From the NCBI GenBank assembly GCA_038496445.1, contig JALMLS010000062.1, positions 372,001 to 436,000 on the forward strand: a DNA stretch of 64,000 bases. Reading direction: 5' to 3'. The stretch is from Trichosphaerium sp. ATCC 40318 (lineage: Eukaryota > Discosea > Flabellinia > Trichosidae). The notes beneath the pieces were generated by a model. It had not been told where the DNA came from. It saw only the letters and a list, made by a program, of their open reading frames with translations, and searched no databases. Both the position numbers and the translations under genes were made by a program. Shown here piece after piece: positions 59,214-64,000 of this stretch. Each line of letters opens with the position of its first letter. Within the stretch, counting starts at the first letter, position 1.

Positions 59214-60079
59214 CAGGGGAGTGCGCGAAGCACTCAACCCTTGCATAGATGATATTGAACTTAGTGCTAAGAAGCTCACGCCACAAGACGCCTTCATTAC
59301 AAGCAAAGCGAGAAAGCGCGTCTCCACACAATATGCAGGGATGGTCTGACGCTTACCTCTAGTTCGTATCTTCAGGAAGGAAACTGAGTCCTTTTTGTAG
59401 AACCGAGAAAAACTTGTAAATAAATTGTGGGAAAAGGAAAAGAACATTAATACATCAAAATACGCTTGTAATGTACCATATTGCTTTCAAAACAACGCTT
59501 TTCAGACCTGTTTTTTCGCTGGAAAGTGTTTTTAAAAGAGCAAATGTGACGTTTTGTGTAGTGCAGGGTATCATTGTACGCGCAGGTATTATGCGTACTA
59601 GTTGGTGTAATTTGACATCGGAAAAGTTTAGTTTGGTTCTGTTACACGGCAAGATACTCAGTAAGTACCAAAACCATCATTCCCACGCCTATGGCGCGTA
59701 TACAGAGTAATTGTGGGCGTTTTGTTAATAACGGAAGTAAAACGTATCGCAGGCAGTTCTGTCAAACTGTCGAGAGTACGTTGGCAGTTGTAGCTCGTAT
59801 TGTAGTACAAGAAACTAACTGCTGAAACAGAAAGTAGTCTGAACACTTTGTTGCGTTCCCTTGAGGTTCTACTTAGTACAGAGCGAAAAGAGGCAATACA
59901 AAAAATGCCTCTAATATTATTCACTACGAATTACGCTCCTGTTTACGTCATGTACTGTAGACAGACAAGCGTTTGTACGGTGAGTTTTTCTTGCATTCAT
60001 TGATTTTGGAAAAAGCGAAGTCCTGTTGTTCAAGTTTTTTCTGTTCTTGCAGAATTTAAAGCGACGATATCAAGATACA
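59214..60079. other. Intergenic, structured at its left end
   Basis: The first 140 bp are G+C-rich with a GNRA-type hairpin at about 59218-59231 and a longer pairing of CCCTTGCAT (near 59235) with ATGCAGGG (near 59333). The rest, to the Rho gene, shows nothing I can support. Confidence 0.35.
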
Positions 60080-61204
60080 ATGGGTAGGGATATTAAGGTT
60101 ATGGTTGTAGGCGACACTGCGTACGTTTTAATCTACATCCATTATTTTCATTTCGTAGCGGCGTTAATACAACGCGCTACTCTGTTATGCATTGATGCAA
60201 GTTGCAAACTAAATATAACCCTCTTGTACAGGGTTGGTAAAACTTGCCTTCTTATCAGTTACACAACGAACTCCTTCCCTCAGGACCACATCCCTACAGT
60301 TTTCGATAATTAGTAAGTTTTTTTTTTGTTGTTTAGCGTTTATCCGGGGTCTAATTACGTTTTAGCAACGCACACGCTGTCGTTGATGGAGAACCAGTAA
60401 ACCTAGGGTTATGGGATACAGCAGGTGAGCCACCAGAAAAGATCTTTAAACTCAACGCAAAACACTAAAACAAATACACCAATTTTATAAAAAACGCAAT
60501 ACCTACCAAGCCAGCAATCTGTTTTTACTTTTTTTTGTTGGTTTGTCCGCTAACACCTGATGTAGGGTCCGACGAGTATGCACAACTGAGACCTTTAAGC
60601 TACCCAGGAACAGACGTCTTCCTCATCTGTTACTCTGTTATGTCAGCCGAAAGTGTCGCGAATGTAGAAAACAAAGTACGCAACCGCCAGTTCTTGCTTT
60701 AAAAGAGCATATTGCAGCTCCGTTTCGAGAAAGTCTAATAACAACTACTGTTTGCGTCAACAAATCCTAATTCGCCTGTAGTGGTTTCCTGAGGTCAGAG
60801 AAAAATCACCAAATGTACCAATCGTAGTTGTTGGAACAAAAGGTACCGTTAGAGCTGTGAAATACCTTTTTTTGGGTTTTGTCACTCTATTTTCTAACTT
60901 TATTGTAGCTGATCTTAGAGCTGAACCAGAAGATGGTGATAAGCCAGTTGATCCTGCAGAGGCTCAAGAGATGGCAAAGCGTATCGAGGCTGTATCTTGT
61001 ATTGAGTGCTCTGCCTTGACTCAAGATAACTTGGCTAGCGTATTTGAAGAGGCAGTACGCGCTGTAATTAGTCCTGAAGGTGAAGAAAACGCAGGAGATG
61101 AACCTAAAGCAAAGAAAGGCAAGAAAGATAAAAAGAAGGAGAAGAAGGAAAAGAAGGATAAAAAGAAGGACAAAAAGAAGGATAAAAAAAAGGATAAAAA
61201 GTAA
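60080..61204 (+). CDS. Atypical Rho-family GTPase with Lys-rich tail
   Basis: Six exons join in phase. P-loop GDTAVGKT, switch [14 protein letters not shown], switch [26 protein letters not shown] (base recognition), ECSAL. The [14 protein letters not shown] and the insert [16 protein letters not shown] (Rho-specific helix) place it in the Rho family. Two residues that matter for GTP hydrolysis differ from the norm: the second P-loop glycine (Ras position 12) is Thr, and the catalytic Gln (Ras position 61) is Ser. The C-terminus has no CAAX cysteine; instead about 40 residues rich in Lys with KKDK repeats end the protein. The changes are spelled out by codons next to verified splice joints. 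Predicted mostly GTP-bound and held to membrane by charge. Confidence 0.85.
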
Positions 61205-61471
61205 GAAAAGAGCAAAACGTTTACAGTTTTGCTTTTTTAAAGAAAAAGTCCTTGAGATATACTATGGTAACTCGCATATAGTCATAATGGCTTGTAAATT
61301 AAAGCATACTATAGTATGCAAAATTATCACAAAGCGAGGTAAACATTTTCCTTGTAAGAAAAACAAAATAACTCAATAAAAAACCAAAAAAACATGAAAT
61401 TGGAGCGTTATGCGGTTTATTTTTTATTTGCGATTATGGTTTTTGTCCACAGTAAAATTCGAGTATCTAGT

Positions 61472-63670
61472 CTACAGACGGTGGATGCCAAAATTGAATC
61501 CTGGTTCCACTGTGCCAGAGTAGATTATTGAGTAACACATGCCCAGAATATCCCTAAGTTGGATTAGTTTGTTTGGTGTTCAGTGATAATGATTTGGTGA
61601 AATGTGATCGTACCTAGTGTGTCTTGGATCTATAATACCATCATCTAATACATTGGCGGTATAAAAGTACGGTGTTGATGTTTTGTCAACCTTTTTCTTA
61701 AACGTGTCTTGCATCTGTTTTGCAACTTCTTGGTTTATCTCAATACCAGCACGTTTTGCTGCAGCTTCTTGAATAATAGACATTACACCTACAAGTTGTT
61801 CACTTCCCATAACAGCTACACGAGCGTTTGGCCATGTGAAGAGGAATCTAGGTTTATAGGCACGTCCTATTTGTAAACTGTCAACCAAAGTCATTTTGTC
61901 AACTTTTTTTTTCTTTGGCGTACCACACATGGCATAGTGTCCTGCACCATAAGATGATCCAATAATAACAGATATCGCAGGTACAGTGGCATTTGAAACA
62001 GCGTTTATCATGTGAGCTCCTGCTTTAATGATACCACTTTCTTCATACTTTCTACCAACCTAAAAAACGAATCTAAGCAACAAAACAAAAAAGTGAAGAA
62101 AAAAATCATCAATGCGTACCATGAATCCTGTAATATTATGCAAATATAATAAAGGTATGCCACGTCTATCACATAGTTGAATAAACTGAGCACCTTTATT
62201 GGCACTTTCCTTGAAGAGGACCTAAAGAGGAAAACGACTTAACAAAAAATTCATTCGCACTTATTCGTTTTGAACGTACGCCATTGTTGGCAATAATGCC
62301 AACCAAAAAACCATGTATTCTTGCCCAACAAGTAATGAGCGTTTTTCCATAATTTTCTTTAAACTGAGAGAACCGTGATCCATCTACAAGCCTTGCAATG
62401 ACTTCTCTGATATCATATGGTTTTCTAGTATCAGCCATAGCAACACCAAGTAGTTCCTCTTTGTATGAAATCAGTATTTGATAAAAGAGCTAATAGTATA
62501 AATTTATACCTGTAGGGTATACAGGTGGATCTTCTGGCTTGAAATGACGTGTAGGTAAGGCTGTCTTTTTTTTGTAGTTTAGAGAAGCTACTATTTCTCT
62601 TGCAATGATTAAGGCATGTTCTTCGTCTTCGGCTAAGTAGTCGCTTACACCTGAGATCTTACTTTACAAAAAGTCAGCACAGAGGTCTTTTCCAACTAAA
62701 TGAGGGATTACCTGTGCATAGCTGCACCGCCCAAAGATTCTGCGTCTGTAACTTCACCAGTTGCCATCTTAACAAGTGGTGGGCCACCCAAGAAAACCTT
62801 TGCTTTATCCTTTACCATGACGACGTAATCAGACATACCAGGCGTGTAAGCACCACCAGCTACGCGCAAGAAGGTTAAGCCAATGCTAAAAAAATTTCTC
62901 AAGTACCTGTGCTACTTCCAAAGACAACAGCAATTGTTGGGATACCTTGTCTAGATTTGTTTGTGAGCGTTTTGAAAGCACCGCCGAAAGTATGAAAAAC
63001 CTAGAACGTGTTAAGATCTAACGTCTCAATGCGATATAGTTACCTTCTCTTGTTCCCTTAGATCAGCGCCTGCAGACTCTACAAGCATAATCAAAGGCAA
63101 GCGGTTTTCTTCCGAAATGACACTACATCTTGCGCCTTTGATACCAGTTGTTTCGTTAATAGATCCTCCTCTATGGGGCGTTAAACAGACAAAATCTACC
63201 GAAAAAGCACGAAAAGTTTTCTAATTGTAAAAGTAGGCAGTGAACGTACTTTATTGTTGGTACGTTAGCTGTAATGATGCACTCTACTCCCGAAACGAGA
63301 CCAATACCAATAACACTTGTAACTTTCTGTTTACCGTATCCAGCAAGAGGCATGAGCTCCAAGAAGGGCGAATCTTCGTCTAGAATCATTTCTAGTAGTC
63401 GTGTTAATTTGTTTTGGTAAAAAAACGTCTATTACCTATCCTATCGCGCGCAAGTAGTTTTCCACGTTTGACGTGACGTTTTTGGTGTTTTTCATGTCCT
63501 TGGTACAAACCGTGCTCTTGTAATCTGCCGTTGAGTTGGTCCACAAGGCTTGTCATCTCTTTATAGTTTTCTGCATAGTCTTGGGTGCTTTTGTTAACCT
63601 TCGTTTCCCATACAGCCCAATTATCATCAATAGTAAACTGTGGACCTGACCCTAGAGCTATGTTGGCCAT
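61472..63670 (-). CDS. Biotin-dependent acyl-CoA carboxylase, carboxyltransferase (beta) subunit
   Basis: About ten exons, start [17 protein letters not shown]. Family landmarks: [183 protein letters not shown], ending FGIHRL. This is the carboxyltransferase of the methylcrotonyl-, geranyl- or related acyl-CoA carboxylases (leucine or isoprenoid breakdown); the ESAGADL variant is more like bacterial relatives, so the substrate is open. A 57-nt in-frame intron (GTACGC to AAATAG, about 61897-61841) looks like an insertion if not removed. No N-terminal mitochondrial signal is visible. Confidence 0.88.
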
Positions 63671-63744
63671 GTGTACTTAGTAAATGCGGAAGTGAACTAA
63701 TGTGTTAAGCCAGTTTCCTTAGTCTATCCCTACTGTAGTACACG
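63671..63744. promoter_or_regulatory. Bidirectional promoter
   Basis: Only 74 bp lie between the divergent start codons of the carboxylase subunit and the gene at 63745, so the two share a promoter region. A shared mitochondrial or metabolic role is possible. Confidence 0.45.
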
Positions 63745-64000
63745 ATGGCGTTGTTACGTTCACTGGCTGCTAGACGTCAATGGGTGACTCAAGCACACCC
63801 TACAAATTACAAAAAACGTTGGATACAAAAATCGCGTACTAGTAGCGTAATTAGGCGTTATTGTAGCGATACTGAGCTTCCACTCATTTCAAGTATTGTA
63901 CGCTTGTTAATGAAGCCAATCACGTCGATAACCATACGTTAGGATGAATTAGCGCGTTTAGGGCTTGTGACACCAGGGTAGACGCAAACTAAACTCAACG
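63745..64000 (+). CDS. N-terminus of a probable mitochondrial protein (partial)
   Basis: Exon 1 reads MALLRSLAARRQWVTQAHPT and continues basic and Ser-rich (RTSSVIRRYCSDTE) without acids for 40 residues: a mitochondrial presequence. A donor GTACGC follows ELPLISSI; after a short intron ending GTTAG the frame continues DELARLGLVTPG to a possible donor near the right edge. The gene runs off the window, so its family cannot be named. Confidence 0.55.

Noticed and set aside
59149-59350. U3 snoRNA
   Set aside because: There are C- and D-like boxes and a box B-like GCGAAGC, but the conserved 5' A and A' boxes are absent upstream.
61841-61897. Apparent 19-residue insertion in the carboxyltransferase between MCG and RAY
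   Set aside because: It starts GTACGC, ends AAATAG and is 57 nt long; removing it restores the conserved MCGRAY text, so it is an in-frame intron.
1-64000. CRISPR arrays, prophage or bacterial insertion sequences
   Set aside because: No regularly spaced direct repeats or transposase frames; the DNA is eukaryotic nuclear.

Overview
The window is 64 kb of nuclear DNA from a compact, AT-rich, intron-rich unicellular eukaryote. Evidence: most genes are broken by several short introns (mostly about 35-140 nt, often starting GTACGT and ending TAG or CAG), the genes are eukaryotic families (HP1 with chromoshadow domain, DDX49, NR2C2AP, Rho GTPase, EF-hand, PH, BTB, Kazal and EGF-like surface proteins, ubiquitin-like proteins), and there is a nuclear-type tRNA-Asn(GTT) without encoded CCA. 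A classical Zn2Cys6 regulator beside many secreted or GPI-anchored proteins suggests a protist or early-branching relative of fungi; I cannot fix the lineage. Most coordinates for spliced genes are spans; exon joints are given where reading frame and splice sites agree.

Layout. 1-4.5 kb: end of a Reeler-type GPI protein, an F-box/LRR gene and a small membrane protein. 4.6-6 kb: a STE20-type kinase that looks degenerate. 6.4-8.7 kb: a Zn2Cys6 transcription factor. 9-12.9 kb: two glutathione S-transferase-like genes flanking a membrane-protein end and tRNA-Asn. 13-17.1 kb: a coiled-coil protein and a protein built from five tandem W/Y-rich repeats. 17.5-36.9 kb: a repeatedly duplicated region holding two large paralogous type I membrane proteins (18.9-23.8 and 31.1-35.5 kb), the deletion scar of a third copy (17.5-17.7 kb), an intact and a broken ubiquitin-like gene with matching 5' flanks, a decayed F-box/LRR copy, a carboxylesterase fragment, a retroposed element with a 14-bp target-site duplication, plus ordinary genes (SDR oxidoreductase, C2-domain protein). 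36.9-44.2 kb: EF-hand protein, HP1, NR2C2AP, DDX49 and an EGF-repeat surface protein. 44.5-51 kb: a multi-PH protein and a beta-helix type I membrane protein. 52-58.4 kb: Stc1-like zinc protein, BTB-C1q-like fusion, ubiquitin-like gene and Kazal protein. 59-64 kb: a candidate C/D snoRNA, an atypical Rho GTPase, an acyl-CoA carboxylase beta subunit and the start of a mitochondrial protein gene.

Themes. A large share of the window encodes surface proteins (signal peptide, beta-helix, EGF, Kazal or Reeler ectodomain, Thr/Pro linker, membrane or GPI anchor). Ubiquitin-like genes occur three times and none of them ends in the diglycine needed for conjugation. The palindrome CACGTG is scattered through introns, intergenic DNA and some exons far more often than base composition predicts.
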